A DNA stretch of 5,870 nt from Pseudomonadota bacterium (GTDB lineage: Bacteria; Pseudomonadota; Gammaproteobacteria; Xanthomonadales; Rhodanobacteraceae). Shown piece by piece: positions 5,746 through 5,870 of the stretch (within the stretch, counting starts at the first letter, position 1; every line of letters begins with the position of its first letter). The position numbers were made by a program, and so were the translations under genes. Location of the stretch: positions 1 to 5,870 of the forward strand of contig JAJZGE010000142.1 of NCBI GenBank assembly GCA_021798675.1. The letters run 5' to 3'. Below the pieces are notes generated by a model that saw nothing but the letters and a program-made list of their open reading frames with translations, was not told the DNA's origin and searched no databases.

Positions 5746-5870
5746 TCAATCCAGACGCTGCGGCACTTGCAGGAAGTTGCCCTGCACGAAGTCCACGCCG
5801 GCGGAGAACAGCAGCGAGGTGCTGGTAGCGTCTTCGACCCATTCGGCGATGGTCAGCTTCTTCAGTTCGC
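5746..5870 (-). CDS. C-terminal end of a probable EAL-domain (c-di-GMP phosphodiesterase-type) protein, cut by the window
   Basis: Reading leftward from the right edge, 40 complete codons end at the TGA complementary to 5746-5748. The stretch contains LTIAEWVEDATSTSLLF, then GVDFVQGNFLQVPQRLD. A Gly-Val-Asp-(F/Y)-(V/L)-Gln-Gly-(N/Y)-(F) pattern shortly before the end is characteristic of the last strand of EAL domains, where the Gln lies near the active site. EAL proteins cleave cyclic di-GMP, or bind it when degenerate. The catalytic ExL motif and any sensor or GGDEF part lie outside the window, so activity cannot be judged. The gene converges on rplS and shares the terminator region. Confidence 0.72.
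   Translation of the reverse strand, partial: ELKKLTIAEWVEDATSTSLLFSAGVDFVQGNFLQVPQRLD

Overview
This is a GC-rich window whose reading frames strongly prefer G or C at the third codon position. Its core is the widely conserved gammaproteobacterial translation and secretion cluster ffh / rpsP-rimM-trmD-rplS. The proteins resemble the E. coli forms closely; TrmD keeps even the E. coli residue numbers of its catalytic Arg and Asp. GC-rich style, the Ala/Lys-rich tail on L19, and an EAL-domain gene converging on rplS suggest a member of the Xanthomonadales (Xanthomonadaceae or Rhodanobacteraceae). That placement is an inference from style and gene content; no taxonomic marker was compared.

Layout. 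Positions 1-519 hold the 3' part of an SdpI-family multi-spanning membrane protein, cut by the left edge. Its stop overlaps the start of a probably exported DUF3887-alpha/beta-hydrolase protein (519-1859), so the two look co-transcribed and translationally coupled. A perfect TATAAT box sits 12 bases after the hydrolase stop and opens ffh (1907-3295), the signal recognition particle GTPase, which has a very short leader without a Shine-Dalgarno sequence. The 285-base gap 3296-3580 carries an imperfect hairpin, a perfect 26-bp palindrome, a weak third hairpin, and a TAAAAT-type promoter followed by a leader with two small hairpins.

The rpsP operon follows: rpsP (3581-3835), rimM (3838-4353), trmD (4373-5125) and rplS (5196-5594). 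They encode ribosomal protein bS16, the 30S maturation factor RimM, the tRNA m1G37 methyltransferase TrmD and ribosomal protein bL19. A strong intrinsic terminator (5637-5661) ends the operon. The last 125 bases carry the C-terminal end of a convergent minus-strand gene, probably an EAL-domain cyclic-di-GMP protein.

How the genes work together: Ffh with 4.5S RNA sends nascent membrane and secreted proteins to the translocon. bS16 and RimM serve 30S assembly, TrmD prevents frameshifting through m1G37 on tRNA, and bL19 lies at the 30S-50S interface. The left-hand pair has no evident link to this and is the accessory part of the window. I see no mobile element, CRISPR array, tRNA, rRNA or new defence-like system. 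The points worth a second look are non-coding: the post-ffh palindrome, the SD-less ffh start, and repeat or hairpin structures in the rpsP and rplS leaders.
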